Shown here: one piece after another, positions 34,386-43,245 of the stretch
How positions within the stretch are numbered: position 1 is the stretch's first letter
Layout: every line of letters starts with the position of its first letter
Origin: JBBIRG01 sp964410965
Lineage (GTDB): Bacteria; CLD3; SB21; JBBIRG01
Reading direction: 5' to 3'
Assembly: GCA_964410965.1 (NCBI GenBank)
Contig: CAYPIY010000014.1
Location: forward strand, 1-64,000
DNA length: 64,000 bases
Position numbers and translations under genes: made by a program
Notes under the pieces: model-generated
Database searches by the model: none
The model's input: only the letters and a program-made list of their open reading frames with translations
What the model was told of the DNA's origin: nothing

Positions 34386-35477
34386 ATGGGTCGCATATTT
34401 AATTTTAACGCCGGACCGTCCGCGTTACCGTTGCCCGTACTTGAAAAAATGCAGGCCGAACTGCTCGACTTCAACGGTACCGGTATGTCCATCATGGAAC
34501 ACAGCCACCGCGGCAAGGATTTTGAGGCGGTTCTGGCGGATTCCAAAAAGCTGATGAAAGAAGTCATGGGTATTCCGGACAATTACAAGATCATCTACTG
34601 CACCGGCGGCGCAAGCACGCAGTTCGCGCTGATTCCGATGAATTTCCTTCACGAAGGATCGGGTGATTACGTTGAAACCGGCGAATGGGCGGAAAAAGCG
34701 ATCAAGGAAGCCAAAATCCAGGGCAAGAAATTCAGCATCGCCGCTTCCACCAAGGAAGCGAACGGCCTTTACACCCGCATACCCAAACAGAGTGAACTGA
34801 AAATCGATCCGAATGCGAAATTCCTTCATATCACCACGAACAATACGATATTCGGCACCCAGTATAAGTACCTGCCCGAAGCCGGCAAAGTTCCACTTAT
34901 TCTCGACATGTCTTCCGACATCATGTCCAAGAAAATGAGTTTCAACAATGTCGGCATGATCTACGCCGGCGCGCAGAAAAATATGGGTCCTTCGGGCGTC
35001 ACCGTCGTCATTTTGCGTGATGACATGATCGAAAAACTCGCTCCCGGCCTTCCCTCCATGTTCAGCTACAAGACTTACGTGGATAACGATTCTCTGTACA
35101 ACACGCCCCCGACCATCGCGATTTATCTCGTAAAGCTCGTGCTGGAATGGGCCAAGAGCGTCGGCGGATTGCCGCAGATCGAGAAATGGAACGACGAAAA
35201 AGCGAACCTACTGTACGCGACGATTGACAAATATCCAGGTTTTTACAAAGGCACAACGGAAAAAGAAAGCCGCTCCTGGATGAACGTGACCTGGCGCCTT
35301 CCCAGCACGGAATTAGAGGATAAATTCGTTTCCGAAGCCAAGAAAGCCAAACTCGGCGGACTCAAGGGCCACCGCAAAGTCGGCGGCATCCGGGCTTCGC
35401 TGTACAACGCCGTGACCGTCGAAGGCGTGAAAGCTCTTTGCGGATTTATGGATGAGTTTTATTCGAAGAACAAGTGA
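34386..35477 (+). CDS. serC: Phosphoserine aminotransferase
   Basis: 363 residues. SerC converts 3-phosphohydroxypyruvate to phosphoserine with glutamate. Signatures: 'FNAGPSALPLPVL', 'GTGMSIMEHSHRGKDF', and the PLP lysine in 'YAGAQKNMGPSGV'. Standard length. AAGGAG sits 8 bases before the ATG. It follows serA by 125 bp and is closed by the hairpin in the first 58-bp repeat. No serB is present in the window. Confidence 0.96.
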   Translation: MGRIFNFNAGPSALPLPVLEKMQAELLDFNGTGMSIMEHSHRGKDFEAVLADSKKLMKEVMGIPDNYKIIYCTGGASTQFALIPMNFLHEGSGDYVETGEWAEKAIKEAKIQGKKFSIAASTKEANGLYTRIPKQSELKIDPNAKFLHITTNNTIFGTQYKYLPEAGKVPLILDMSSDIMSKKMSFNNVGMIYAGAQKNMGPSGVTVVILRDDMIEKLAPGLPSMFSYKTYVDNDSLYNTPPTIAIYLVKLVLEWAKSVGGLPQIEKWNDEKANLLYATIDKYPGFYKGTTEKESRSWMNVTWRLPSTELEDKFVSEAKKAKLGGLKGHRKVGGIRASLYNAVTVEGVKALCGFMDEFYSKNK

Positions 35478-35483
35478 TCCTTC

Positions 35484-35505
35484 GCCACCAAGGCACAAAG
35501 ACAAA
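35484..35505 (+). repeat. CACNAAGN repeat, short copy after serC
   Basis: GC, CACCAAGG, CACAAAGA, CA then an A-run: two full units of the 8-base motif. Lies directly before the 58-bp direct repeat, just as the copy at 40347 does. Confidence 0.55.
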
Positions 35506-35508
35506 AAA

Positions 35509-35566
35509 AAAAATTAAGGTCAATCATAAAAACCCGCTGTGCGTCAGGCATGGCGGGTTTTGTGTT
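35509..35566. repeat. 58-bp direct repeat, copy 1
   Basis: Identical over 58 bases to 40377-40434, including a hairpin. The pair brackets the sorting-domain protein locus. Copy 1 lies 31 bp after serC. An identical, non-coding sequence of this length is unlikely by chance. Confidence 0.85.
35529..35561 (+). terminator. Terminator of serA-serC (inside direct repeat 1)
   Basis: AAAACCCGC (35529-35537) pairs with GCGGGTTTT (35553-35561), 9 bp with a 15-base loop. The U-tract is formed by the end of the stem, and the A-rich upstream side makes it bidirectional in principle. Confidence 0.65.
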
Positions 35567-35794
35567 GTGAAACAGTCAGAGTGAAACGATCAGGGATCAT
35601 TATTCTCTTGATAATCAGAGTAATTTGCAGTAAACTCATTTTACACAGATTGCGCTTTCATTCCCGGTCTGTGCCGATGTTAATGGATAAATAAGTTCTG
35701 CATATTGTATAGTCTAAAGTGTTGACCCGTTTGGTTTTTTTCGCATTAAAGCAACTAATATATTTGCTTATCTTTCAAAACAAATGGAAGTATT

Positions 35795-35941
35795 ATGCGA
35801 ATGCTATATTTTGTTACTGCGTTTATGCTTTTATCGGTGAGAAGGCTTAATCTTCTAGCTCAGAATACTCGCCGGGCTGGACTCGCTGAAGCTCTGAACG
35901 CCGATGGACCGGTCAAATCCGGTGACTCCGGCATTTTTTAA
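35795..35941 (+). pseudogene. Short reading frame resembling an orphan signal peptide
   Basis: 48 codons starting MRMLYFVTAFMLLSVRRLNLLAQ, resembling a secretion signal ending in L-L-A-Q, then about 25 residues without recognisable features. GGAAG precedes the ATG. It lies 45 bp before an orphan sorting domain. The two could be the first and last pieces of one decayed exported protein whose middle has been lost. Confidence 0.4.
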
Positions 35942-35986
35942 TACTCAGGAATAACAGATGAAATACGTTAATACCGGAGGAAAATA

Positions 35987-36289
35987 TTGTCTTCTTCAGA
36001 CTGCAGGTATTGGGAGATATACGGCATCCAAAACGATATTCCCATCTCCGGCATTGATGAAAACGGAGTTATTGAGCATTCCTTCGAATTAAAGCAAAAC
36101 CATCCCAATCCCTTCAATCCCACCACGGCCATCCGATATGAATTGCCGGTCAATGGGAATGTCAGTTTGAAAAAATTTAACAACCCCGGCCGGGAAGTGA
36201 GAACACTGGTCTACGGTTACGTAACAGCCGGAATAAAGCAAGTGAAATGGGATGGTAAAGATAACCGGGGAGCGCTGTTGCTGAAGTGA
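35987..36289 (+). pseudogene. Degenerate orphan T9SS sorting domain
   Basis: 100 codons from a TTG preceded by GGAGG. It matches the sorting domain of the full-length proteins: 'QNHPNPFNPTTAIRYELP', 'GREVRTLVYGYVTAG', 'VKWDGKDNRG'. It lacks a signal peptide. The end jumps from 'DNRG' straight to 'ALLLK', dropping about 20 residues (the SGVYxYRL..AG strand) compared with the copy ending at 40341. 'KKFNNPGREV' also replaces the usual 'KIYNxLGQEV'. Read as the remnant of a secreted protein gene, though the good SD leaves translation possible. Confidence 0.6.
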
Positions 36290-36378
36290 TGAAAGGTTAA
36301 TTTTTTGTCGGATAAGTTGAAGGGCATAAACTCATAAAGTTGATTATTGTTAATAATTTTAATAAGGAGATTATGATT

Positions 36379-39300
36379 ATGAAAAATAATATGAAGTTAC
36401 TCCGGACATTCATCATATTAGTTTTGTTTCCTTTATTGCTGCAAGGAATAATTCCGAATCGGGTTATATCACAGAAAAAGAACACGTTTTTTTATATTGA
36501 AAATGTGATATCAACACAAGATGGAGATATAATTCTCCCATACCTTGTTTCAACAACAAAGGGATCGAAAGCAGTACCTCTGGTAAGTAAAACCCTTTCC
36601 ATCGAATCGGAAAAAATGTTTGAAGGGTTTGAGTCAACCACTTTTCCGCCTGCCGGATGGACTTCTTACAGTGTTTGTGGACCTAAAGTTTGGAACCGAT
36701 CTACAAGTTCTCCCCGCAGCGGCGCCGCAGCCGGTCATATTAATTGGGAAAATCCTTATGGTGAAGACTGGCTGATCACTCCGGTTATCAATAATATTGA
36801 GGCTTCGGATAGCGTAATCTTTTTTCTTCGCGCCAACCTTTCCAATTATTCTGACTCAACAACTGTTTTCTTATCGACAACCGGAAATGACACCGGTGAT
36901 TTCAGAACGGTTTTAGGGTTGTATACCGGATATCCGTATAACACGCCCAACTACCAGAAAATATCGATTCCGCTAGGCGCTTATTCCGGACAAAATGTGT
37001 ATATTGCTATCCGCCATACCAATGCAAACGGAGGCGGCATCTTCATTGATGATTTTTATGTCGGCGGACCCGATCCGAATGACATCCGGGCCCTTGATTT
37101 TGTATATCCGGCAAATAACGGAATTATCCCTCCTTCGACAGCCTTTTCACCAACCGCCCATTTTAAAAATATTGGTACGGAAACGCAGAATAATGTCTTG
37201 GTGAAATATGAAATTACAAATAACGTACCAGTTGTAGTGTATTCAGATACAACTTATATCCCTGCAATAAACACCTATCAGACGCTATTGGTAACGTTTG
37301 CAGAGGTCACGGGAGGACTCACGACAGGAGATTACGGCATTAAAATTAAAGTTGAAACGCCGGATATGAATCCAGCCAATGATTCATTAACAGGGGCATT
37401 AAAAATTAAAAACTCTTTAATGGGAATTAAAACGATAGGCGGATTATCGCCGGATTACACTACGTTTAATGATGCAGTTGATGATTTAATTCTTAAAGGC
37501 GTAGGCACGGGCGGCGTGACCTTTCATGTCCGTGAAGGTAATTATGGCGTTGACGCCGGCACAGAAATTGACCAGAAAATTATCATACCCCCGATCGATA
37601 ATGTCTCGGCCGGCAATCCCATTATTTTTCAAAAAGATCCCGCTGCTCACAATCCGGTGAATATTGTCAGTGACAGCCTGTTTGCCGTTGCTTTATCGGG
37701 CTGTGATTATGTGACCTTTGACAGCATTAATATCGAACAAAAAACCGGCGGGCACAATCTGGGATTTGGATATTACATAACCAATGCATCGGAAACCGAT
37801 GGCGCGTGGTTTAATACAATAAAAAATTTCAGCGTTCGTTTAACTGATTCCACATCCGGTAACCAGCCGACAGGCGTTCTGATCGTAAAAAGCTACTCTG
37901 CGGTTGTATCTTCGGGCGCCAACAGTTACAATAAGATTCTCAATTTCAGAATTTATGGTCAATGGGGCATTAAAGTATCCGGTACGAGCACAACCTATCC
38001 TGATATCGATAATGAGATCGGCACCGACGGCCTGGAAACCAGCCTGATTGAAGCATCCGCTGTTACTAATTATAACGCCGGCATAATGATAGGCTATCAG
38101 GAAAATATTAATATTCATGACGTGGAAATATCAGCCTATTACAATGGCGCCGCCAGTTTATACGGCATCTATGCTCCTTTAGCCAATGTATCCGCAACCA
38201 TTCACAACTGTCATATTCATAACCTGGTTCATAAGGGCGCCACAACCGGCAATGCCCGTGCGATTACGGTTTTTGGCTCAGGTGATTACCGCATTGATAA
38301 TAATCGCATTCATGATCTCTATCATTATGGAACCGGCACGAATTATATTGTCGGCCTATCGGTCGAAGGCGGAACGAATATTACCGCTTTCAATAATATG
38401 ATTTCTGATATTAAAATGCCCGGCGGGACGGCTTCAGGCGGCAGTTCCTGTAACATCCAGGGAATCAGAACCTCCGGAGGCACAAATGTAAAATTGTACA
38501 ATAATACCGTGTATCTGGATGCTTTAAATATGTCGGCATCAAGGAATAGCGGTTGCCTGGTTATCACCGCGGGAGTAACTTCTTCCGATTATCGAAACAA
38601 TATATTTGTAAATCTGAGTCAAAACGGGTCCGGAACTGCGGCCAGGCAAACCGCCGTTCATAAAACTTCCACTACCTACACGAATATTGCCGGTACGACT
38701 GATTACAATATTTTATATTCCGGCGCAGGCCCGTTTGCCGGAAAAAGGGCGCTGTTCTTTGATGGTACAAATACCGATTCGACCATTGCCCAGTATCAGG
38801 GGCATCTCACCAGCCGTGAATTCAATGCAGTAAGCGGCCATGTTGAATTTGCGAATACGGCGGCGGCACCCTATGATTTGCATGTTTACGCTGGCAATAC
38901 TATTCCTAATAACAATGCGATGGCGTTACCGGGTATTGTTGATAATGATTATGACGGTCAATTACGCGATGCCTCTGTGCCCGACCGTGGCGCGGATGAA
39001 TATACGCCGTCTTTGCCTCTTTCGTTTAATCTGTCTTTACCGGCAAACTTAGCAACGAATATCCCGGTTAACGGTAATCTGATATGGGAAATGTCCGCAT
39101 TTGCAACGGCGTACGATGTTTATCTGGATGTTGTTGATCCACCGGTAACCATTGTGAGCGCCGATCAAACCGATACAACATATACATATTCCGCTTTAGC
39201 ATATTCGGATACTTTTTACTGGAAAGTGATTGCTAAGAATCCGGCTGGGAATACCGCCTCCAATGACGCTGCCTACAGTTTTATAACGGAAGCTGCGACC

Positions 39301-40341
39301 AATGATCCTCCCTCAGCCTCAAATCTGACAGAACCGGCCGATGGTTACTTAATCATTGCAAGTTCTGTTTCCGCCGATTCACTGGATTTTACCTGGACAG
39401 CTTCCGTTGATCCGGAAACACAACCGGTTACTTATCATGTTGTGTTTTCAGGCAATTTAGCGGGAACTGCCCATCCGATGATCTCCCCGGCAATTACGGA
39501 TACAACCGTAAAAGTTCCTTATAATGTATTATACGAATATGTTGTTGATTCTTTGGGCGTAATAACCGGCGACACAACGGATGTATTCTGGCAAGTCATA
39601 TCTTCCGATGGCGTTCATGAAGTGAACAGCGCAGAAACATGGTTATTGCGCGTTCTGTATGTCAATGTCGGACCTTCCGTATTTCATCTCTTGGAGCCTG
39701 CTGATAATACGATTGTGGCCGTCGACGGGACCTATACGGATACACTTACTTGTATCTGGTCAGCAGCAACCGATCCGGAAAGTTCCCCGGTTACCTATAC
39801 TTTCAGGGCTTCTCTGGATATATCATTTGCAGACTGTCTGGTTCTTCCCTCTGCAAACAGCGGTGCCGATTCATCTGCTGACATTCTCTATTCTGTCATT
39901 GATCAATGGCTAGCCGGCCAGGGAATTGCCGACGGCGATACCGTGAACATATACTGGAAAGTCGTCGCGACCGACGGCGTGAATGAAGTCAATAGCGCTG
40001 AAATATTTGTATTGACCGCAATTCGTCAGATTGTATGCGGATCAGATGAGGGCGATCGTCCGCTTTCTTATGAATTGTATGCGAATTATCCGAACCCTTT
40101 CAATCCGAATACTACGATCAAGTACGATCTGAAAGAGAATGCGAAAGTGACTCTGAAGATCTTCAATTCGATCGGCCAGGAAGTAGGGATATTAGTGAAC
40201 ACACAGCAATCATCAGGCAATCATTCGGTTATCTGGGACGGAAAGAACAACCAAGGCCAGAGAGTCACGTCCGGCGTGTATTTTTACAGACTGCAGGCGG
40301 GCGATTTCGTGAAGACAAGGAAGATGGTGCTGCTGAAATAA
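36379..40341 (+). CDS. Large secreted beta-helix/Fn3 protein with T9SS sorting domain
   Basis: 1320 residues. Signal peptide (MKNNMKLLRTFIILVLFPLLLQ...), a cleaved-adhesin/MAM-like jelly roll (about 83-224, 'EGFESTTFPPAGWTSYS' to 'IDDFYVGG'), a CARDB-like segment, a long right-handed beta-helix (about 354-838, repeated 'YNNTVY', 'RIHDLY' type turns) ending 'DRGADEYTP', several Fn3-like domains (about 885-1215), and the sorting domain from 'NYPNPFNP' to 'YRLQAGDFVKTRKMVLLK'. Beta-helix folds often bind or cleave polysaccharides; no catalytic residues were identified. The start at 36379 has AAGGAG at ideal spacing; 36373 is too close to it. Confidence 0.88.
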   Translation: MKNNMKLLRTFIILVLFPLLLQGIIPNRVISQKKNTFFYIENVISTQDGDIILPYLVSTTKGSKAVPLVSKTLSIESEKMFEGFESTTFPPAGWTSYSVCGPKVWNRSTSSPRSGAAAGHINWENPYGEDWLITPVINNIEASDSVIFFLRANLSNYSDSTTVFLSTTGNDTGDFRTVLGLYTGYPYNTPNYQKISIPLGAYSGQNVYIAIRHTNANGGGIFIDDFYVGGPDPNDIRALDFVYPANNGIIPPSTAFSPTAHFKNIGTETQNNVLVKYEITNNVPVVVYSDTTYIPAINTYQTLLVTFAEVTGGLTTGDYGIKIKVETPDMNPANDSLTGALKIKNSLMGIKTIGGLSPDYTTFNDAVDDLILKGVGTGGVTFHVREGNYGVDAGTEIDQKIIIPPIDNVSAGNPIIFQKDPAAHNPVNIVSDSLFAVALSGCDYVTFDSINIEQKTGGHNLGFGYYITNASETDGAWFNTIKNFSVRLTDSTSGNQPTGVLIVKSYSAVVSSGANSYNKILNFRIYGQWGIKVSGTSTTYPDIDNEIGTDGLETSLIEASAVTNYNAGIMIGYQENINIHDVEISAYYNGAASLYGIYAPLANVSATIHNCHIHNLVHKGATTGNARAITVFGSGDYRIDNNRIHDLYHYGTGTNYIVGLSVEGGTNITAFNNMISDIKMPGGTASGGSSCNIQGIRTSGGTNVKLYNNTVYLDALNMSASRNSGCLVITAGVTSSDYRNNIFVNLSQNGSGTAARQTAVHKTSTTYTNIAGTTDYNILYSGAGPFAGKRALFFDGTNTDSTIAQYQGHLTSREFNAVSGHVEFANTAAAPYDLHVYAGNTIPNNNAMALPGIVDNDYDGQLRDASVPDRGADEYTPSLPLSFNLSLPANLATNIPVNGNLIWEMSAFATAYDVYLDVVDPPVTIVSADQTDTTYTYSALAYSDTFYWKVIAKNPAGNTASNDAAYSFITEAATNDPPSASNLTEPADGYLIIASSVSADSLDFTWTASVDPETQPVTYHVVFSGNLAGTAHPMISPAITDTTVKVPYNVLYEYVVDSLGVITGDTTDVFWQVISSDGVHEVNSAETWLLRVLYVNVGPSVFHLLEPADNTIVAVDGTYTDTLTCIWSAATDPESSPVTYTFRASLDISFADCLVLPSANSGADSSADILYSVIDQWLAGQGIADGDTVNIYWKVVATDGVNEVNSAEIFVLTAIRQIVCGSDEGDRPLSYELYANYPNPFNPNTTIKYDLKENAKVTLKIFNSIGQEVGILVNTQQSSGNHSVIWDGKNNQGQRVTSGVYFYRLQAGDFVKTRKMVLLK

Positions 40342-40346
40342 AAAAT

Positions 40347-40375
40347 CCACCACGAAGCAGCAAAGACACAAAGAA
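40347..40375 (+). repeat. CACNAAGN repeat, copy before direct repeat 2
   Basis: CACGAAGC, AGCAAAGA, CACAAAGA: three 8-base units in the same orientation and position relative to the 58-bp repeat as at 35484, extending the similarity of the two flanks beyond the identical 58 bases. Confidence 0.55.
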
Positions 40376-40376
40376 T

Positions 40377-40434
40377 AAAAATTAAGGTCAATCATAAAAA
40401 CCCGCTGTGCGTCAGGCATGGCGGGTTTTGTGTT
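40377..40434. repeat. 58-bp direct repeat, copy 2
   Basis: Same 58 bases as 35509-35566, same orientation. It lies between the large secreted protein and the converging ybaN gene. The locus between the copies is 4,810 bp. Confidence 0.85.
40397..40429. terminator. Terminator hairpin (inside direct repeat 2)
   Basis: AAAACCCGC (40397-40405) with GCGGGTTTT (40421-40429). Placed between convergent genes, it can end both the secreted-protein transcript and ybaN. Confidence 0.65.
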
Positions 40435-40443
40435 TAACTTAGC

Positions 40444-40818
40444 TTAATCCTCTTTTCTCATCGTCTTCAATTTCAGTATATGAATCGTAACGGCAGAGGC
40501 GATCACAATCAGCAGGATTCTTACCCACAACTGATCCGTAAAAACAACCATTGAGCTGAGAATGGTGATCCACAGAAAAACAATCGCGGTGATTTTGGTT
40601 TTCGCCGATACGGCGCGGTACTTCATATAGTTACTGATATAACGGCCAAACCACCGGTGATGCATCAGCCAGTGATAAAGCGGATCGGAACTTCTCAGGA
40701 AACATGCCGCGGCCAGCAGTAAAAAAGGCGTCGTGGGGAGCAAGGGCACGAAGATGCCGATGATGCCAAGAGACAGCGAGGTAATGCCGGATGCGATTAA
40801 CAGATAGCGTTTGATCAT
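40444..40818 (-). CDS. YbaN family (DUF454) inner membrane protein
   Basis: 124 residues. Opens with the DUF454 signature 'GIFVPLLPTTPFLLLAAACF' and 'WLMHHRWFGRYISNY', with about three or four membrane segments. The function of this family is unknown. The gene lies 72 bp downstream of the catalase gene, beyond that gene's hairpin, so it may be partly separate from the perR-bfr-kat transcript. Confidence 0.85.
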   Translation of the reverse strand: MIKRYLLIASGITSLSLGIIGIFVPLLPTTPFLLLAAACFLRSSDPLYHWLMHHRWFGRYISNYMKYRAVSAKTKITAIVFLWITILSSMVVFTDQLWVRILLIVIASAVTIHILKLKTMRKED

Positions 40819-40843
40819 CGGTTTGCAATCTTAAAATAAACAA

Positions 40844-40873
40844 GGCAGGCAGCGGTTTCACCTGCCGCCTGCC
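40844..40873 (-). terminator. Terminator after the catalase gene
   Basis: GGCAGGC / GCCTGCC outer stem (40844-40850 with 40867-40873) with an imperfect inner stem. On the minus strand it is followed by TTGTTTATTTT. Positioned 17 bp beyond the catalase stop. Confidence 0.55.
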
Positions 40874-40890
40874 CTGAATAAACACGGTCG

Positions 40891-42348
40891 CTATTTAACA
40901 TCGCTCATCGGTATATTCAGCGCCTTCGCCACTCCTTCTCCGTAAGCCTTGTCCGCCTTGAGGCAGTTCTTGATGTGACGGATCATGATTTCCTTCGGTA
41001 CGCCGTTCATGTTCCGCGCGGTATTTTCAAAAAGAACTTTCTTCTGATCGGCGCTCATGTTATTGAACAGCTTGCCGGGCTGGGAATAATAATCGTCGTC
41101 GTCCTCGCGGTGGTTCCAGTGATCAGCGTCGCCCTCGATTTTCAGCGGCGGTTCCTTGAATTCCGGCTGTTCTTCCCATTCGCCGTAGCTGTTGGGCTCG
41201 TAGCCGAGCGTTCCGCCGAAGTTGTCGTCCACGCGCATGAATCCGTCGCGGTGATAGTGATTCACGGGACAGCGCGGCTTGTTCACCGGGATCAGGTGAT
41301 GATTCACGCCGAGACGGTAGCGCTGGGCGTCGCCGTAGGAGAACAGCCGGCCCTGAAGCATCTTGTCCGGAGAGAAACCGATGCCGGGAACGACATTCGC
41401 CGGATTGAACGCCGCCTGCTCCACGTCAGCAAAATAATTTTCCGAATTCTTGTTGAGTTCCATCACGCCGACATCCATCAGCGGATAATCCCCGTGCGGC
41501 CACACTTTGGTCAGGTCGAACGGATTGAACGTGCATTTCCGTGCCTGCTCTTCGGTCATGACCTGGATTTTCATGTTCCATTTCGGGAATTCGCGTTTTT
41601 CGATGCTGTCGAACAGGTCGCGCTGGTGGCTTTCGCGGCATTTTCCGACAATGGTTTCCGCTTCCTGATCGGTGAGATTCTTGATGCCCTGCTGGGTTTT
41701 CAGATGGAATTTCACCCAGATACGCTCATTTTTCGCGTTGATCAGGCTGAACGTGTGGCTGCCGTATCCGTTCATGTGGCGGTACGAATAGGGTATGCCG
41801 CGGTCGCTCATCGTGATGGTCACCTGGTGCAGCGCTTCGGGCAGGTTGGACCAGAAATCCCAGTTGTTTTTCGCGCTGCGCAGGTTGGTTTTCGGGTCGC
41901 GTTTGACGGCGTGATTGAGATCGGGAAATTTCAGCGGATCACGCAGGAAGAACACCGGCGTGTTGTTGCCGACGAGGTCCCAGTTGCCTTCCTCGGTGTA
42001 GAATTTGATGGCGAATCCACGGATGTCGCGTTCGGCGTCGGCGGCGCCGCGTTCCCCGGCCACCGTCGAGAAGCGCACGAACAGTTCGGTCTTCTTGCCG
42101 ATTTCCGAAAAGATCTTCGCTTTGGTGTACTTCGTGATGTCATGCGTGACGGTAAACGTTCCGAAGGCGCCGGAACCTTTTGCGTGCATGCGGCGTTCAG
42201 GGATCACTTCCCGGTCAAAGTGCGCGAGCTTCTCGAGAAACCAGATGTCCTGCATCAGCAGCGGGCCGCGTTTCCCCGCCGTGACGGTGTTCTGGTTGTC
42301 CTCGACGGGCGCTCCGTTCACCCGCGTGAGTTTCTTTTTGTTTTTCAT
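40891..42348 (-). CDS. kat: Monofunctional heme catalase
   Basis: 485 residues, small-subunit clade. Distal His55 in 'PERRMHAKGSGAFG', Asn in 'NNTPVFFLRDP' and the proximal heme tyrosine in 'RLFSYGDAQRYRLG' are all present. It dismutates hydrogen peroxide in the cytoplasm. It is the third gene of the perR-bfr-kat operon, 12 bp after bfr, so peroxide induction through PerR is expected. Confidence 0.97.
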   Translation of the reverse strand: MKNKKKLTRVNGAPVEDNQNTVTAGKRGPLLMQDIWFLEKLAHFDREVIPERRMHAKGSGAFGTFTVTHDITKYTKAKIFSEIGKKTELFVRFSTVAGERGAADAERDIRGFAIKFYTEEGNWDLVGNNTPVFFLRDPLKFPDLNHAVKRDPKTNLRSAKNNWDFWSNLPEALHQVTITMSDRGIPYSYRHMNGYGSHTFSLINAKNERIWVKFHLKTQQGIKNLTDQEAETIVGKCRESHQRDLFDSIEKREFPKWNMKIQVMTEEQARKCTFNPFDLTKVWPHGDYPLMDVGVMELNKNSENYFADVEQAAFNPANVVPGIGFSPDKMLQGRLFSYGDAQRYRLGVNHHLIPVNKPRCPVNHYHRDGFMRVDDNFGGTLGYEPNSYGEWEEQPEFKEPPLKIEGDADHWNHREDDDDYYSQPGKLFNNMSADQKKVLFENTARNMNGVPKEIMIRHIKNCLKADKAYGEGVAKALNIPMSDVK

Positions 42349-42360
42349 GTCTGTGCCTTT

Positions 42361-42831
42361 CTATACGGTTACTTGCGTGGTTAAAAACACCTGTAAAGAC
42401 ATTTGATCGATCTGGTTCTGCAGTCCCTCGATGCCGTCCATGTGGGCGTCTTCGTCGTTGAGGATCTTCTGGAGCAGGTCGCGGGTCGCGAAATCCCGGA
42501 CTTCGCCGGCCAGCACGATTGCGTCGTTGTAGGCTTTGATGGCGCCTTCTTCCGCGGAATGGTCGTTCATGAGCTGTTTGGTTACATTTTCGCCGATCAT
42601 GATCTTATTAAGAGTTGACACTGTGGGCGTTCCTTCGAGAAAAAGGATCCGACCGATGAGCTTCTCCGCGTGTTTCATTTCGTCGATCGCGCGTTTCTCG
42701 AAATGCTTGTGCAGTTTTTCGTAGCCCCAGTCATCGCACATTTCCGAATGAACCATGTACTGGTTGATGGCCGTCAGTTCATCAGCCAGGAGCGCATTAA
42801 GCGTTTGAATGAGTTTCTCATTTCCTTTCAT
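42361..42831 (-). CDS. bfr: Bacterioferritin
   Basis: 156 residues. The ferroxidase ligands are in place (Glu18, Glu51, His54, then Glu in 'VLAGEVRDF' and 'ILNDEDAHMDG'), as is the heme-binding Met52 of 'RAIDEMKHAEKL'. It oxidises and stores iron as 24-mers, removing Fe(II) that would otherwise feed Fenton chemistry. Overlaps the end of perR by 4 bp (ATGA) and precedes kat, a coherent peroxide-defence set. Confidence 0.95.
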   Translation of the reverse strand: MKGNEKLIQTLNALLADELTAINQYMVHSEMCDDWGYEKLHKHFEKRAIDEMKHAEKLIGRILFLEGTPTVSTLNKIMIGENVTKQLMNDHSAEEGAIKAYNDAIVLAGEVRDFATRDLLQKILNDEDAHMDGIEGLQNQIDQMSLQVFLTTQVTV

Positions 42832-43235
42832 TTTTTGGTTCCTTTCGTTTTAGATTTACATTTCATGCATATACCTGAAAACTGGATTGTATGGCCTGTA
42901 ATAATATGTCCGGATCGTGAGCCGGCTTTTTTTTCCAGCTGTTGCTGCACCGGCATGTGAAAATCAAGGATTTTCCCGCAGCGCTCGCAGATAAAGTGAT
43001 AATGCGAGTCCGTGACCGCGTCATAATGCTCGACGCCGTCGCCGAAATCCCTGCATTTCACCCGCCCTTCTTCGATGAGTATTTTGATGTTCCGGTACAC
43101 GTTCCCCACCGCGGCGGAGGGCATTTCTTTTCTCAGCCGTTCGGTGATCTGCAGCGCCGTCGGATGATCGGCGCTTTTGTGAATGACCGTGTATATTTTT
43201 TCTCTCTGAATGCTTTTACGGCGCGCGGGTGTCAC
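42828..43235 (-). CDS. perR: Fur-family peroxide-responsive repressor (PerR type)
   Basis: 135 residues from a GTG start with AAGGA upstream. N-terminal winged helix ('SADHPTALQITERLRKEMP'), then the metal domain with 'VTDSHYHFICERCGKI' and a second CxxC in 'GICMKCKSK', giving the structural Zn(Cys)4 site. The operon with bfr and kat, and a palindromic operator on its own promoter, indicate a PerR rather than Fur or Zur role; the exact metal and oxidation-sensing histidines cannot be proven by sequence alone. Confidence 0.88.
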   Translation of the reverse strand: MTPARRKSIQREKIYTVIHKSADHPTALQITERLRKEMPSAAVGNVYRNIKILIEEGRVKCRDFGDGVEHYDAVTDSHYHFICERCGKILDFHMPVQQQLEKKAGSRSGHIITGHTIQFSGICMKCKSKTKGTKK

Positions 43236-43245
43236 TGGAAATCCT

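Noticed and set aside
40975..42384. 469-codon open frame opposite the catalase gene
   Set aside because: Antisense shadow: catalase on the other strand has all active-site residues, and the opposing frame resembles no known family.
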